Of a DNA stretch of 64,000 nucleotides, positions 16,912 to 27,255 are shown one piece after another. Every line of letters begins with the position of its first letter. Positions within the stretch are counted from its first letter, which is position 1. A model generated the notes under the pieces. The model was not told the DNA's origin. It did not search any database and saw only the letters and a list, made by a program, of their open reading frames with translations. The stretch is taken from the NCBI RefSeq assembly GCF_009068765.1, contig NZ_CP035534.1, forward strand, positions 1 to 64,000. Reading direction: 5' to 3'. Position numbers and translations under genes: made by a program. This stretch comes from Sulfurimonas hydrogeniphila (GTDB taxonomy: Bacteria; Campylobacterota; Campylobacteria; Campylobacterales; Sulfurimonadaceae).

Positions 16912-18996
16912 TATTTGTGAATCAAACCAGCTGTCCCGTGAACGTTTTTCCCCCTGTTCGTGAGTAATGGCAAGTTTTTTGGTGCTATATGTTTCATAGC
17001 CGTTCATGATAATTCTAATCTCTTTGTCTATACCGAAAATATCAATATAGGAATAAATGATATTTTCAGCATTGTTGAATCTATTTGTATTGATGAGTTG
17101 TTTTATCTGTGTGTAGAAACTGAGTCGAAGAAGATTCCCTGTTCTTTGTCTTCTTGAAGGTGTGTATATCAGTTCCCCCAGTGTCTTTTTTATGTGTTGT
17201 ATATCACCGTTAAGCGCATGTTTTTCACACTCATTCATAAGCTTCTGCCAGTGTTTTTCAAGAAGTTTTGTAATTTCAAGATTTTGCAGTCTTGTATCGC
17301 TGTCTATAAGTTCATAGCATTTTTTAAAATCATTATTTGCATAGTATGAGAGAAATTTTTGTACAGATTGCGCATATTCATATAACTCTTGCAGTATATT
17401 ATTGTTACATGTAAAGAGCTGTGCAGATTTTATTTGCTGTAGTGCTTTTTCAACATTGGCGCTGTCAATTGTATTTTTTATATTTTGCAAAAGCATTTTT
17501 TGTGATTTTTGCAGTTCATAATATCCGGGAATATCCTTAAAAACCTCATATTTTGATATAAGTCTGTCAATTGTCCTGTATTCTTTATATTGCAGTGCTT
17601 TTAAAAATACTAAAAATTCTTCATTTTGTCTGAGCAAAAGGTTTATAAGCGGACGTTTTGGCAAAATTGTTATGTATGGAAGCAAAAGTTCTTTTGCTCT
17701 GTCTAAATTGCCAATGAGGATCTGTTTTTGGGCAAAAATATATGATTTTTTAAAATCAGCTTCCATTTTTTTATAGACAGAGGTATGTTGCAAGGGTGCA
17801 AACTTTTCACTGAGTTTGTAGGCAAGAGCATATTTTTTGTCTCTGTAAAAATGTTGAAAGGCTGCATAATTTTTATGCGCTTTGAACAAAAGCTTAATAT
17901 CATCTGTTTTACTGTTTATCTGCTGTAGGATATGGAGAATTTTTTTTAGTTCATTTTTATTGGAGTTTATAAGATGAACGAATGCTTTTGCATAAAGTTT
18001 TTGATAAAGAGTTTCAACTTTTTTATGCTCTTTTGTACCTTGAAGTCGCGGATCTGCATCGATTATGTCAAAAGCTTTGACAATATCTTTGCGAAGTATA
18101 CACATTTTCAGATCATCGGCATCGGCAAATGTAATAGTGTAGAGTTGTTGGTTTTTTAGAGCAACAACAAGCTTTTTCTTATGCGTCAAAATCATAGTAT
18201 CGACTTCATGCCCGAAGCTGAGATATTTTGGGCTTACAAGCTTTTTGCTTCTAATATTTACAAGCGAAATACTCTTTGATCTTCCGCTTATAAGTGCAAA
18301 ATCAGTCCGGGGAAAATATATAATATTTTTTATTGCACCAAAAGGCATATGTAAAGAGAAGTTTTCTTCATCTTCGTGAAGTTTTTGTATATAGAGTGTG
18401 CCATCATGACTGCCAAGCATAAGTGTCTGCTCGTTTATGAAGCATAAAGCCTCAATAGCTACTTTGGAAACACAAAGTTTTTTTATCTGCTGGTGTGACT
18501 GCAGATGAATTATACTGACATAACCTCCATAGCCGCTGCATGCCATATAGTTTCTATGAAAAGCAAAAGCATTGATATTTTGGTGTTTAAACGAGATAAG
18601 ACGGGCTATTTCTCTTTGAGTATCATGCCGGTAGAGCATAACTCTACCCTCGTTCGTAGCACTGACAATATAAGGCATATCCGGTATAAAATGAAGTGCG
18701 GTAACAGTACCATTGTTGGTATAAATAGTTTGCAAAAGACTTTTGTTTGTTAAAGAAACTATATATATTTGGATACCATTGGCTATGGCGCAAATATTTT
18801 CGCTTGGATGAACAGCAACGGCAGTTGTTTTATAATTTAACTGTGCGATGGAGAGGATTTTTTTATTTTGACAATCATCAGCATCAAAAATTCGCATACC
18901 ATGGAGTTTGGTACTGAGTGCTACGGTGTTATTGTCCAAAGCCTGTAAGACAGTGATTTGAGAGCGGACTTTTAGACACTCATAAATCTTTGGCAT
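16906..18996 (-). CDS. Large protein with N-terminal beta-propeller and C-terminal helical repeats
   Basis: The 696-residue protein has no signal peptide. Residues about 10-290 contain WD40-like blades (for example TVTALHFIPDMPYIVSATNE and MLGSHDGTLYIQK). Residues about 300-640 are alpha-helical, TPR-like. Two segments resemble each other, IDADPRLQGTKEHKKVETL near 313 and LIDSDTRLQNLEITKLLEK near 555, suggesting duplication in the solenoid. Function is unknown. It is downstream of recJ on the same strand (9-base gap). Confidence 0.78.
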   Translation of the reverse strand: MPKIYECLKVRSQITVLQALDNNTVALSTKLHGMRIFDADDCQNKKILSIAQLNYKTTAVAVHPSENICAIANGIQIYIVSLTNKSLLQTIYTNNGTVTALHFIPDMPYIVSATNEGRVMLYRHDTQREIARLISFKHQNINAFAFHRNYMACSGYGGYVSIIHLQSHQQIKKLCVSKVAIEALCFINEQTLMLGSHDGTLYIQKLHEDEENFSLHMPFGAIKNIIYFPRTDFALISGRSKSISLVNIRSKKLVSPKYLSFGHEVDTMILTHKKKLVVALKNQQLYTITFADADDLKMCILRKDIVKAFDIIDADPRLQGTKEHKKVETLYQKLYAKAFVHLINSNKNELKKILHILQQINSKTDDIKLLFKAHKNYAAFQHFYRDKKYALAYKLSEKFAPLQHTSVYKKMEADFKKSYIFAQKQILIGNLDRAKELLLPYITILPKRPLINLLLRQNEEFLVFLKALQYKEYRTIDRLISKYEVFKDIPGYYELQKSQKMLLQNIKNTIDSANVEKALQQIKSAQLFTCNNNILQELYEYAQSVQKFLSYYANNDFKKCYELIDSDTRLQNLEITKLLEKHWQKLMNECEKHALNGDIQHIKKTLGELIYTPSRRQRTGNLLRLSFYTQIKQLINTNRFNNAENIIYSYIDIFGIDKEIRIIMNGYETYSTKKLAITHEQGEKRSRDSWFDSQIL

Positions 18997-19005
18997 GCAA
19001 GGCTT

Positions 19006-20595
19006 CTAAAAGATTTTATTCACTAAAAGCTGGGCAGAGACCCTGCCGTTAAATTCATTTTTGGTTACGGAGTAACTGCAGGTAATCTTTTTATTCTCAG
19101 GCATCTCATAAATACGCCGAAAAGCAATAAGCTCTATAGTCTCTCTTTGATGCGGGTATTGTCTGATTTCAATGCGTGAATGTGATTTGTCGGCACCCAT
19201 CAGTTTTATACTGACAACTTCTGCATCTTTTATAAGAAAAGTCGGCCGGAGATTCGCTTCTCCATAGGGTTCAAACTGTTCAAGCAAATTTAGCAGTTCT
19301 GTATCTATATCTTCGCTTGCCAAGATTCCGCTTATCTGCTCTTTTGGTATAAAATCATCATCAGGAATTCTTTGTGCACTTCTATTGACAGCTTCTCTAA
19401 AGGCTGCTATATCCTTTACATGTAAACCCAGTCCTGCTGCCATTTTATGCCCGCCAAACTTAGTTAACAGATGTTCATTTTCTTTTATGAGTTCATATAT
19501 ATTGACGTCACCGATACTTCTGGCACTCCCTTTGGCTTCTTCATCTTTTATACTCAAAACTATCGCAGGAGATCCAAACTTATCAACCAAACGGGCGGCT
19601 ACAATGCCTACAACACCTTCATGCCAGTTTTTACCTGCCACAACAATAATTCTATCGTTTTTATTGACAGAGTTCAGTGCCTCTTGCGTTGTTTGTGCTT
19701 CAGTCTCTTTTCGTAGATTATTGAGCTGTCCCAAGAGTTCAAACTGTTTATAAGCCGTATTTGTATCGGATGCAGTATAAAAATCAAGGGCAATAGAAGC
19801 ATCTTCAAGGCGTCCGGCAGAGTTGATACGCGGTGCTATGTTAAATGCGATATCTTCACTTGTGATGTTTGACTTGTTTAAAAAGTCCCTGATAATAACA
19901 CTGGCAGGCCTGTTGGAGTGCATAAGGAGATTAAGCCCTTCTTTGACAAGTGTTCTGTTTATATTGACAAGAGGCATAATGTCCGCAATAATTGCAATCG
20001 CCAAAATATCTAAAAATTGCTTCATATCTATACTGAGTGCAAGCTCTTTTTTTACAAGTCCAAGTAAAAGCCATGCAACCTGTGCGCCACATATCTCTTT
20101 AAAAGGATAGTTACATGTAGAGAGCTTTGGATCAACAATAGCATAGGCATCTGGTAAAACATCGCCTGGAGTATGATGATCAGTAATAATTAGGTCTATT
20201 TTGCGTTGTTTGCATATATCGGCTGCTTCTATTGCAGATATTCCGTTATCAACAGTTATAATCAAGTCCGTATCCACTCTTTGCAAAACAGTAGGATTTA
20301 CCCCATAACCATCATGAAAACGATTGGGAATAATAGCTTCAAGAGGATAGGGAATCTGCTTGAAAAAATCAACAACTATAGCAGTAGAGCTGACACCGTC
20401 TACATCATAATCACCTACTAACGTTATACGTTTGTTAGCGCGTATAGCTTCTGCAATTTTTTTTGCGGCTTTATCCGCATCATGAAGCAATTGTGGATTT
20501 GGAATTTGGGAAAGTTTTTTGTCTTCCTTGTCAAACCTTTGTGCAAGCAGAGCAAAAAGGTCTGATTTGTTTAAGTGGGGTATATTACTCAGCAT
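19006..20595 (-). CDS. recJ: Single-stranded-DNA-specific exonuclease RecJ
   Basis: RecJ is a 5'-3' exonuclease used in recombination and mismatch repair. DHH-family motifs are clear: [12 protein letters not shown] at 60-71, [10 protein letters not shown] near 135 and NSAGRLEDA near 260, plus the DHHA1 segment [10 protein letters not shown]. At 529 residues it is slightly shorter than E. coli RecJ. The start overlaps the end of pyrG by 11 bases, so the two are translationally coupled. Confidence 0.95.
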   Translation of the reverse strand: MLSNIPHLNKSDLFALLAQRFDKEDKKLSQIPNPQLLHDADKAAKKIAEAIRANKRITLVGDYDVDGVSSTAIVVDFFKQIPYPLEAIIPNRFHDGYGVNPTVLQRVDTDLIITVDNGISAIEAADICKQRKIDLIITDHHTPGDVLPDAYAIVDPKLSTCNYPFKEICGAQVAWLLLGLVKKELALSIDMKQFLDILAIAIIADIMPLVNINRTLVKEGLNLLMHSNRPASVIIRDFLNKSNITSEDIAFNIAPRINSAGRLEDASIALDFYTASDTNTAYKQFELLGQLNNLRKETEAQTTQEALNSVNKNDRIIVVAGKNWHEGVVGIVAARLVDKFGSPAIVLSIKDEEAKGSARSIGDVNIYELIKENEHLLTKFGGHKMAAGLGLHVKDIAAFREAVNRSAQRIPDDDFIPKEQISGILASEDIDTELLNLLEQFEPYGEANLRPTFLIKDAEVVSIKLMGADKSHSRIEIRQYPHQRETIELIAFRRIYEMPENKKITCSYSVTKNEFNGRVSAQLLVNKIF

Positions 20596-22204
20596 TTAAA
20601 CTGGCATTGACAAATGCTAGTATAGATGGATTTGGAGTTTGGAGGCGTGATGTGAATTCAGGGTGAAACTGCACCCCTAAAAACCATGGATGGCCTTGAA
20701 TCTCTACTGTTTCTATCAACCCGTCAGACTCACCTGTGACTATCATGCCGGCATCCTCAAGCTGTTGTCTGTAGGCAGGGTTTGCTTCATATCGGTGACG
20801 GTGTCTTTCATAAATTGTTTTTTGTCCGTTATAGGCTTCACGGAGCAAAGAACCCTCTTTTGTGTCACACGGGTACTCTCCAAGACGAAGGGTCCCGCCC
20901 ATCGGCGACTGATGTGTCCGAAGCTGCATACCGCCGCTTTGGTCCAAAAAGTTGTCTATAAGATAAATCATAGGGTGCGGTGTGTTTTCGTCAAATTCAA
21001 CGGAGTTTGCACCCTCCAGTCCAAGCACATTTCTTGCATATTCTACAAGCGTAAGCTGCATACCCAGACAGATGCCGAGATAAGGTATCTTGTTGACACG
21101 GGCATACTCAATTGCCTGTATTTTTCCTTCAATTCCCCGGTTTCCAAAACCGCCTGCTACCAATATGCCGTCACAGTCACTCAGAAGTGTCTGTGCATCT
21201 CTTTCTTCTATCTCTTCAGAATCAACCCAGCAGATTTCAACTCTGCTGTCAAGATGAGCTCCGGCATGAATAAGAGCCTCTGTTAGTGATTTGTAGGACT
21301 CTTTGAGGGCAAGATATTTTCCGACAAATCCTATAACTACTTTTCCTTTTGGCTGTACGATTTTTTTGACAAGAGTATCCCACTCTTGCATATCAGGTTC
21401 AATTTCACCAAGATCAAGCTCTTTTGCTATAGGTTTTAAAATATTTTGTCTTAAAAATGACATAGGAACATCATATATGCTTGCAGCATCAAGTGCTTCT
21501 ATAACACTGTCCGGTGCAACATCACAGCTCATTGCAAGCTTTTTCTTGAATGTTTTGGGCAGAGCATTTTCGCTTCTTGCTATAATCATCTGCGGTGTGA
21601 TACCGATACGGCGAAGTTCCTGAACCGAGTGCTGTGTCGGCTTTGATTTCATCTCACCGGCTGCTTTAATGTAGGGAATAAGGGTTACATGGACAAAAAA
21701 TGTGCCGGCAACTTCATCATCATGTTTCATTTGGCGAATCGCTTCCATAAATGGCAGCCCTTCAATATCACCAACCGTTCCTCCAAGTTCCACTACAAGA
21801 ATATCATGCCCTTCCCCGGCTGCTTTTATACGCTTGACAATTTCACCGACAATATGCGGAACAACCTGAATGGTCTGTCCGAGATACCCGCCTGCGCGTT
21901 CACGCTCAATTACACTTGAGTAAACCTGCCCTGTTGTAAAGTTGGATGTTTTTAAAAAAGACTTGTCCAGGAAACGTTCATAGTTTCCAATATCAAGATC
22001 AGTTTCTGCGCCGTCTTTTGTAACAAAAACTTCTCCATGCTCCAGCGGACTCATCGTACCCGGGTCAACATTGATATACGGATCAATTTTAAGCATGCCT
22101 ATATTCTTACCGGCATGTTTGAGTAAAGTACCTATACTGGCAGCTGTAATCCCTTTTCCAAGAGAGCTTAATACTCCACCGGTAACAAAAATGAATTTAG
22201 TCAT
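20585..22204 (-). CDS. pyrG: CTP synthase
   Basis: PyrG aminates UTP to CTP using glutamine. The 539-residue protein has the synthetase domain ([16 protein letters not shown] at the start, GGTVGDIEG near 150) and the class I glutamine amidotransferase domain with the nucleophile cysteine in LGICLGMQ near 375 and the HPE motif in QFHPEFTS near the end. GGAG lies upstream of the ATG, and a TATAAT is at 22244-22239. It heads a pyrG-recJ-propeller unit. Confidence 0.98.
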   Translation of the reverse strand: MTKFIFVTGGVLSSLGKGITAASIGTLLKHAGKNIGMLKIDPYINVDPGTMSPLEHGEVFVTKDGAETDLDIGNYERFLDKSFLKTSNFTTGQVYSSVIERERAGGYLGQTIQVVPHIVGEIVKRIKAAGEGHDILVVELGGTVGDIEGLPFMEAIRQMKHDDEVAGTFFVHVTLIPYIKAAGEMKSKPTQHSVQELRRIGITPQMIIARSENALPKTFKKKLAMSCDVAPDSVIEALDAASIYDVPMSFLRQNILKPIAKELDLGEIEPDMQEWDTLVKKIVQPKGKVVIGFVGKYLALKESYKSLTEALIHAGAHLDSRVEICWVDSEEIEERDAQTLLSDCDGILVAGGFGNRGIEGKIQAIEYARVNKIPYLGICLGMQLTLVEYARNVLGLEGANSVEFDENTPHPMIYLIDNFLDQSGGMQLRTHQSPMGGTLRLGEYPCDTKEGSLLREAYNGQKTIYERHRHRYEANPAYRQQLEDAGMIVTGESDGLIETVEIQGHPWFLGVQFHPEFTSRLQTPNPSILAFVNASLNAE

Positions 22205-22280
22205 TAAAAAATCTCCATATATATTAAGTATAAGCGCGATTATAGTATATAATGTCTTATTAAATTATGAAAGTAACTGT
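22205..22280. promoter_or_regulatory. Divergent pyrG / antiporter promoters
   Basis: Two -10 elements lie back to back: TATAAT on the minus strand at 22244-22239 for pyrG, and TATAAT on the plus strand at 22248-22253 for the antiporter. They are only 3 bases apart, so polymerase binding at one should block the other. Confidence 0.6.
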
Positions 22281-23903
22281 ATGCAAAATGTTTTAGTCTA
22301 TATAATCATCGCTCTTGGGGTTTCCATAGTTATTAATATCTTTTTGAAAAAAATAGGCATATCGCAGATTATAGGCTATATTCTGACCGGAACACTTATT
22401 GCCTATGGTTTTGATCTGCATAAAGCCAGTCATTCGCATGCTTTGGAGATGGCAGGGGAATTCGGTATTGTATTTTTGATGTTTACCATAGGGCTTGAAA
22501 TATCTTTGGCAAAAATGGGTTCGATGAAAAGAGAGATTTTTGCCAACGGATTTTTACAGGTCGGACTGACTACGGTTGTCACCTATCTGCTAGCCCATTA
22601 TATTTTTGCTCTGGGACCAAAATCATCCATAATTATAGCACTGGCGTTTTCGCTTTCATCAACAGCAATCGTACTGACATATTTAAAAAGTTCTAAAGAG
22701 ATTTATACTCCGTACGGGCAGAATGCAACAGGAATTCTGATTTTTCAGGATATTGCAGTGATTCCTATTTTAATTCTGATAAGCTTTTTAACCAAAGAGG
22801 GAGATCAGGAGATCTTTGTCATTTTATGGCATACACTTTTAAGTGTTTCTGTTGTTATCGCTGTGATGTTTACATTCGGCAAGAGAGTTGTCGCCTGGCT
22901 GCTGCATTTTTCATCCTCGTCAGAGGTAGACGAACTCTTTATGGGTTCTGTACTCTTTATCGTCATGGCATCTTCTCTTTTTGCCTACTATATGGGTTTT
23001 ACCTACTCTTTAGGCGCATTTGTAGCCGGTATGATTATCGCGGAAACGAAATACCATCATAAAGTAGAATCAGATATCGCACCGTTTAAAGATATTCTTT
23101 TGGGAACGTTCTTTGTTGTTGTGGGTATGAAAATTGACATCTTCTTGTTCGTTGACAATATCGGACTTATTATCGGTCTGTTTTTACTGATTTTTATTAT
23201 AAAATCGCTCCTTATGTTTTTGGTCTTGCGGTTAAGCTCAAGCAGTGCAGTTTCCTTGAAAACGGCACTCTTCCTTTCCCAGGTAGGCGAATTTTCATTT
23301 GTAATTTTTGCACTCGCGGCATCAGGGCATATTATTGATGAGCAGTTGGCTTCTTTGTTGGTACTGATAGTGATTTTTTCCATGATAGTGACACCGTTTT
23401 TTGTTCCCTTTATCAATGCTGTAACCACCAGGCTGATAAAAGAAAAAGATATTGTTACAGATATGTCTGCACTTAAGGGCAGAGAAAATCATGTGGTTGT
23501 GTGTGGATACAGCGTGGTCGGTAAATTTGTGACACAGTATCTTGAAGAACTTGATGTTCCCTATGTTATCATTGACAATTCAAACAAACATGTACAGGAA
23601 GCACTGGAAGAAGGAAGAGAAGCCTATCTCGGAGATGCTTCCAAAACAGCTATTTTACAGGCGCTCCATATTGAAAAAGCTGCTGCAATAATTGTAACAC
23701 TTGACAATATTGCGAAGAAGCGCCTTATTTGTGAAGCAGTGCTGAATCATTCAAGAAATGCAAATCTGATTGTAAAAGTGGTTTCACTGGAAGAAAAAGA
23801 GAAGCTTTCGGACCTGGCTATAACGAATATTGTGGACGGAAAAGTAGAGGTGGCACGTGTTTTGGTTGAGAGAATGTTAACCTGCCAGCTAAAATATCGC
23901 TAG
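22281..23903 (+). CDS. Monovalent cation:proton antiporter (CPA2/KefB type) with TrkA-N domain
   Basis: This is an inner-membrane exchanger, probably K+ or Na+ for H+. I place the start at ATG 22281, giving 540 residues; the longer open frame upstream overlaps pyrG. About 12 hydrophobic spans cover residues 1-390, including the family block FGIVFLMFTIGLEISL and SLSSTAIVLTYL. A cytosolic TrkA-N nucleotide-binding domain starts near 405 with VVVCGYSVVGKF. No glutathione-site KefF partner is seen nearby. Ion specificity is unknown. Confidence 0.9.
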   Translation: MQNVLVYIIIALGVSIVINIFLKKIGISQIIGYILTGTLIAYGFDLHKASHSHALEMAGEFGIVFLMFTIGLEISLAKMGSMKREIFANGFLQVGLTTVVTYLLAHYIFALGPKSSIIIALAFSLSSTAIVLTYLKSSKEIYTPYGQNATGILIFQDIAVIPILILISFLTKEGDQEIFVILWHTLLSVSVVIAVMFTFGKRVVAWLLHFSSSSEVDELFMGSVLFIVMASSLFAYYMGFTYSLGAFVAGMIIAETKYHHKVESDIAPFKDILLGTFFVVVGMKIDIFLFVDNIGLIIGLFLLIFIIKSLLMFLVLRLSSSSAVSLKTALFLSQVGEFSFVIFALAASGHIIDEQLASLLVLIVIFSMIVTPFFVPFINAVTTRLIKEKDIVTDMSALKGRENHVVVCGYSVVGKFVTQYLEELDVPYVIIDNSNKHVQEALEEGREAYLGDASKTAILQALHIEKAAAIIVTLDNIAKKRLICEAVLNHSRNANLIVKVVSLEEKEKLSDLAITNIVDGKVEVARVLVERMLTCQLKYR

Positions 23904-23913
23904 CGGTTGTATA

Positions 23914-24522
23914 CTAGTTTCCGCGTGAACCCGGCTTAATGGCCTGGCTGCCGTCTTTGCAAAGCGGACATGTCTCAGGCGGATACATTTCAAAGGTGAA
24001 GTCTGCAAGTGCAAAAAACGGAATATCCTGAGGAAGTTTGCAGTTTGGCTTTGTCTCTATGTTGCTGCCCTCTCTGTGGCAAAATCCGCGGTTCGCCAAT
24101 GCGGCAATGCCGACTATTTCACCACCCAGTTCTTTGACAACTGCAGCAGCTTCCATAGCGCTTCCTCCGGTTGTAATGATATCTTCGCACATCAAAACCT
24201 TTTCACCCGGTTTGATTTCAAAACCGCGGCGAACAGTCATCTTGCCGTCAACCCGTTCAGCAAATATACTTCTTGCATCAAGTGCCGTAGCAAGCGCAAA
24301 ACCTGCAATCAAACCGCCAAGCGCCGGAGCACAGACGGTATCAATCTCAAGGCCGCTTGCCTTGATCTGCTTGGCAAGTTCCTCTGCTAAAAGTTTCGCT
24401 GTTTTGGGATCTTCCAAAACTTTTGCAGATTGAAGATAAAACTGTGAATGGTTGCCTGAACTCAATTTGAAATGCCCTTCCAAAAGTGCTTCGGCATCCA
24501 TATATATTTGCTTTATGTCCAC
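23914..24522 (-). CDS. pyrE: Orotate phosphoribosyltransferase
   Basis: PyrE joins orotate to PRPP to make OMP. The 202-residue protein carries the PRPP-binding signature [16 protein letters not shown] near 110-125. It belongs to the slightly longer type with a Cys pair near the C-terminus (ETCPLC). The start is GTG at 24522 with AAAGG upstream, 3 bases after the frr stop. The order secG, frr, pyrE matches Campylobacter. Confidence 0.95.
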   Translation of the reverse strand: MDIKQIYMDAEALLEGHFKLSSGNHSQFYLQSAKVLEDPKTAKLLAEELAKQIKASGLEIDTVCAPALGGLIAGFALATALDARSIFAERVDGKMTVRRGFEIKPGEKVLMCEDIITTGGSAMEAAAVVKELGGEIVGIAALANRGFCHREGSNIETKPNCKLPQDIPFFALADFTFEMYPPETCPLCKDGSQAIKPGSRGN

Positions 24523-24525
24523 GAA

Positions 24526-25083
24526 TTAAACCTTTAGAATTTCAGCTTCTTTGTCTTTTAAGATGCTGTCAACTTTAGAGATATATTTGTCTGTTATTTT
24601 TTGTATATTGTCCTGAGCGGATTTAGACTCATCCTGCGTAATCTCTTTTTCTTTTTCAAGTTTTTTGATTTTGTCGTTGGCGTCGCGTCTGTCATTTCTA
24701 ATGGATACTTTGGCATTCTCACCCATAGTTTTCATTTTTTTTACAGATTCCTGACGCTGTTCCACTGTCATGGCAGGAAAGAAAAGTTTAATCTGCTCTC
24801 CGTCATTATTAGGGTTTACGCCGATATTTGCCGCATTGATAGCAGACTCGATATCAGACAAAAGGTTCTTTTCCCAGGGATTGATGACAATAGTTGTCGC
24901 ATCGGTTGCCAAAACAGAACCCACCTGATCAAGAGGAGTAGGCGTGCCGTAATAGTCAATTTTTACATTATCAAGTACAGCAGTTGTGACCTTCCCTGTT
25001 CTGAGTGTTTTGAAATCTCTTTGCATATGTTCAATGCTGCCTTGCATTTTCGTTTCACATTCATTAAATATTTCGTTTAACAT
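24526..25083 (-). CDS. frr: Ribosome recycling factor
   Basis: RRF splits post-termination ribosomes with EF-G. The 185-residue protein has the full family length, with the [20 protein letters not shown] block near 30 and the long coiled C-terminal helix ([20 protein letters not shown]). It sits between secG (21-base gap) and pyrE. Confidence 0.97.
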   Translation of the reverse strand: MLNEIFNECETKMQGSIEHMQRDFKTLRTGKVTTAVLDNVKIDYYGTPTPLDQVGSVLATDATTIVINPWEKNLLSDIESAINAANIGVNPNNDGEQIKLFFPAMTVEQRQESVKKMKTMGENAKVSIRNDRRDANDKIKKLEKEKEITQDESKSAQDNIQKITDKYISKVDSILKDKEAEILKV

Positions 25084-25104
25084 TCTGTTTTCTCCTTAAA
25101 AAGA

Positions 25105-25434
25105 TTATTTTTTTGGTGTTTCTGGTTTTGCAGTCGAAGCAGTCGGCACTGCAGGAGCAGCTACATTTGTTGTCGGAACCATTTCATCTATCACAGAAGA
25201 CTGTGCAGACTGAGAATACATGTATCCTAGTGTGATCGTATTGACAACGAACAAAAAGCCGATGGTAAATGTCGTTTTTGCCAAGAAACTGCTTGGCCCT
25301 TTTGCACCAAAAACCGATTCATTTGAACCACTGTAAGCACCAAGGCCTATGCTTGAGCTTTTTTGTAAGAGCACAGCGATAACCAAGATGATAACTAAGA
25401 CGATTTGAATTATAAGTAAAAGACTGGTTGTCAT
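25105..25434 (-). CDS. secG: Protein translocase subunit SecG
   Basis: SecG is the small accessory subunit of the SecYEG channel. The 109-residue protein has two membrane spans (about 3-22 and 52-72), with the family segment LQKSSSIGLGAYSG and the conserved FGAKGPSSFLAKTT between them. The tail is Ala/Pro/Thr-rich, ending PETPKK. First gene of secG-frr-pyrE. Confidence 0.93.
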   Translation of the reverse strand: MTTSLLLIIQIVLVIILVIAVLLQKSSSIGLGAYSGSNESVFGAKGPSSFLAKTTFTIGFLFVVNTITLGYMYSQSAQSSVIDEMVPTTNVAAPAVPTASTAKPETPKK

Positions 25435-25506
25435 ATATTTTCCTAAATTATAAAGTGGAGAATTATATCTAAAAAACCTTATATTATCAAACTCTAAAAA
25501 AGAGGG

Positions 25507-25521
25507 TATAATTACAATTAT
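25507..25521 (+). promoter_or_regulatory. znuABC promoter with overlapping palindrome
   Basis: TATAAT at 25507-25512 overlaps the inverted repeat ATAATT-AC-AATTAT at 25508-25521, 30 bases before znuA. An operator at this position would suit a Zur- or Fur-type repressor, but the identity of the regulator is not shown by the sequence. Confidence 0.4.
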
Positions 25522-25550
25522 TAAATAAAAATTATTTCGAAGGGTGGGCA

Positions 25551-26486
25551 GTGAAAAATATAAAAATTATTGCATTGATTCTTATTTTGTTTATGGCAAG
25601 CCTGTTTCTTGTTATAGAAAATGAAAAAAAACCTCAAACAAATACAAAACCGATAGTCGGGGTAACCACATTTGCTCTTTATGACATTACAAAGCATATT
25701 GCAGGCGATACTCTTGATGTCGTTAATATTTTGCCTTTTGGTGTTGACCCTCACAGTTTTGAACCAACTCCCAAGCTTATGGGCAACATAGAAAAAAGTG
25801 CCCTGCTTTTTTACAGCGGCGCAGGATTGGAACCATGGGTACACGGATTTGCATTTAAACAAAAGGCTGTAAATATCAGTAAGTATGTAAAATTACGAGA
25901 ACTTGCAGATACGGATGAAAACGAAGAAGAGGAACATATCGGGCATCACCATCATGAAGAAGTAGACCCTCACTACTGGCTTGATTTTGACAATATGAAA
26001 AAAGCTGCACAAGTGATAACAAATGAACTTATTGCACTGCAGCCTCAATACAAAGAACTTTACATTAAAAACAGAGACAGATATGTAAAAATGCTCAATA
26101 CGCTTGACCAGGAATACAAACAGAAACTTGCAAACTGTAAGCAAAAAAGTGTTGTTGTTACACATAATGCTCTTGGCTACATTGCAGACAGGTACGGATT
26201 TGGAGTAGAATCATTGACGGGACTCTCTCCCGAAGCTGAACCGAGTGCCAAAGCAATGAAAAGAGTTTTTCAGGATATTCGCAAAAAAGGCATACAGACA
26301 ATTTTTTATGAAAATTTTGTAAATGACAAGGTAACCAAAACAATAGCAAAGGATGCAAATATCACTGTTGATGTTTTTCAGCCTTTGGGCAATATTACAG
26401 CAGATGAAGCAAAGGCGGGTATGACATACCAGGCAATTATGCAAAAAAATCTTAAAAAACTCTCAAAGGCGCTTATGTGCAGATGA
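25551..26486 (+). CDS. znuA: Zinc-type ABC transporter, periplasmic binding protein
   Basis: The protein captures a metal, most likely Zn2+, in the periplasm. It has 311 residues with an N-terminal hydrophobic signal or anchor (about 4-22). Ligand histidines are in DPHSF (H68), DPHYW (H141) and VVTHNAL near 205. A His- and Glu-rich loop at 124-138 contains HIGHHHH, which marks zinc binders. The start is GTG at 25551. The next gene overlaps its stop codon. Confidence 0.88.
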   Translation: MKNIKIIALILILFMASLFLVIENEKKPQTNTKPIVGVTTFALYDITKHIAGDTLDVVNILPFGVDPHSFEPTPKLMGNIEKSALLFYSGAGLEPWVHGFAFKQKAVNISKYVKLRELADTDENEEEEHIGHHHHEEVDPHYWLDFDNMKKAAQVITNELIALQPQYKELYIKNRDRYVKMLNTLDQEYKQKLANCKQKSVVVTHNALGYIADRYGFGVESLTGLSPEAEPSAKAMKRVFQDIRKKGIQTIFYENFVNDKVTKTIAKDANITVDVFQPLGNITADEAKAGMTYQAIMQKNLKKLSKALMCR

Positions 26487-27247
26487 AATTCAAAGTTCCC
26501 ATCTTTGATGTAAAAAAGCTTAGCTTTATTGTTCGCGGACAGAAAATTCTTGAGGATATTTCATTTGAAATTTTTGAAGGAGAATACATTGCCATTATCG
26601 GACCAAACGGTGGCGGGAAAACAACGCTCATCCGTATGCTTCTCGGATTGGAACAGCCTACATCCGGGGAAATCAGAATATTTGGCAAAAAGTTAAAAGA
26701 GTTTAAAGAGTGGTACAAAATAGGCTATGTGCCACAGCGCGCAACGCTCGTAGACGAAAACTTTCCGGCGACTGTTGAAGATATTGTAAAAATGGGGCGT
26801 ATAGCAAAAAGAGGAATACTGGCCGGTATAAGTAAAGAAGACAAAGAAATGGTAGAAGATGCCATGATAAAAATGGATATTCTTAATTTAAGAGATAAAA
26901 TGGTTGGTACCCTCTCAGGCGGTCAGCGTCAAAGGGTCATGATAGCAAGAGCTCTGGCCTCTTGCCCAAAAATTCTGATTCTTGACGAACCCAATACCGG
27001 TGTAGATATGGTGTCTCAGCAAAGATTTTACACATTGCTGGCGAAGCTGAATAAAGAAGAAAAGATAACCATTTTGTTTATTACGCATGATATCGGTGTT
27101 ATAGCTGATGATATCGGACGTTTATTTACTATAAATCAAAAAGCGACAATTTGTAATGACCCAAAAAAGATGCTTTCTTGTGAAGAAGTAAGTGATTTGT
27201 ATGGCATAGATGCCCATGCCCTTCATCACCACAAGCATGAGCATTAA
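26483..27247 (+). CDS. znuC: Zinc-type ABC transporter, ATP-binding protein
   Basis: The ATPase of the metal importer. Walker A GPNGGGKTT lies near residue 40, the signature LSGGQRQRVMIARAL near 147 and Walker B ILILDEPNTGVD near 168. The C-terminus is His-rich (HALHHHKHEH), echoing the binding protein. I chose ATG 26483, which overlaps the znuA stop as ATGA; an in-frame GTG at 26477 is the alternative. Confidence 0.9.
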   Translation: MKFKVPIFDVKKLSFIVRGQKILEDISFEIFEGEYIAIIGPNGGGKTTLIRMLLGLEQPTSGEIRIFGKKLKEFKEWYKIGYVPQRATLVDENFPATVEDIVKMGRIAKRGILAGISKEDKEMVEDAMIKMDILNLRDKMVGTLSGGQRQRVMIARALASCPKILILDEPNTGVDMVSQQRFYTLLAKLNKEEKITILFITHDIGVIADDIGRLFTINQKATICNDPKKMLSCEEVSDLYGIDAHALHHHKHEH

Positions 27248-27255
27248 GGATTCCT

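Noticed and set aside
22071-22280. 70-residue extension of the antiporter
   Set aside because: It overlaps pyrG antisense and lacks antiporter features; the membrane protein begins at 22281.
23904-23913. Terminator between the antiporter and pyrE
   Set aside because: The 10-base gap has no stem followed by a T-run; the nearby TATACTA-like palindrome is too weak.
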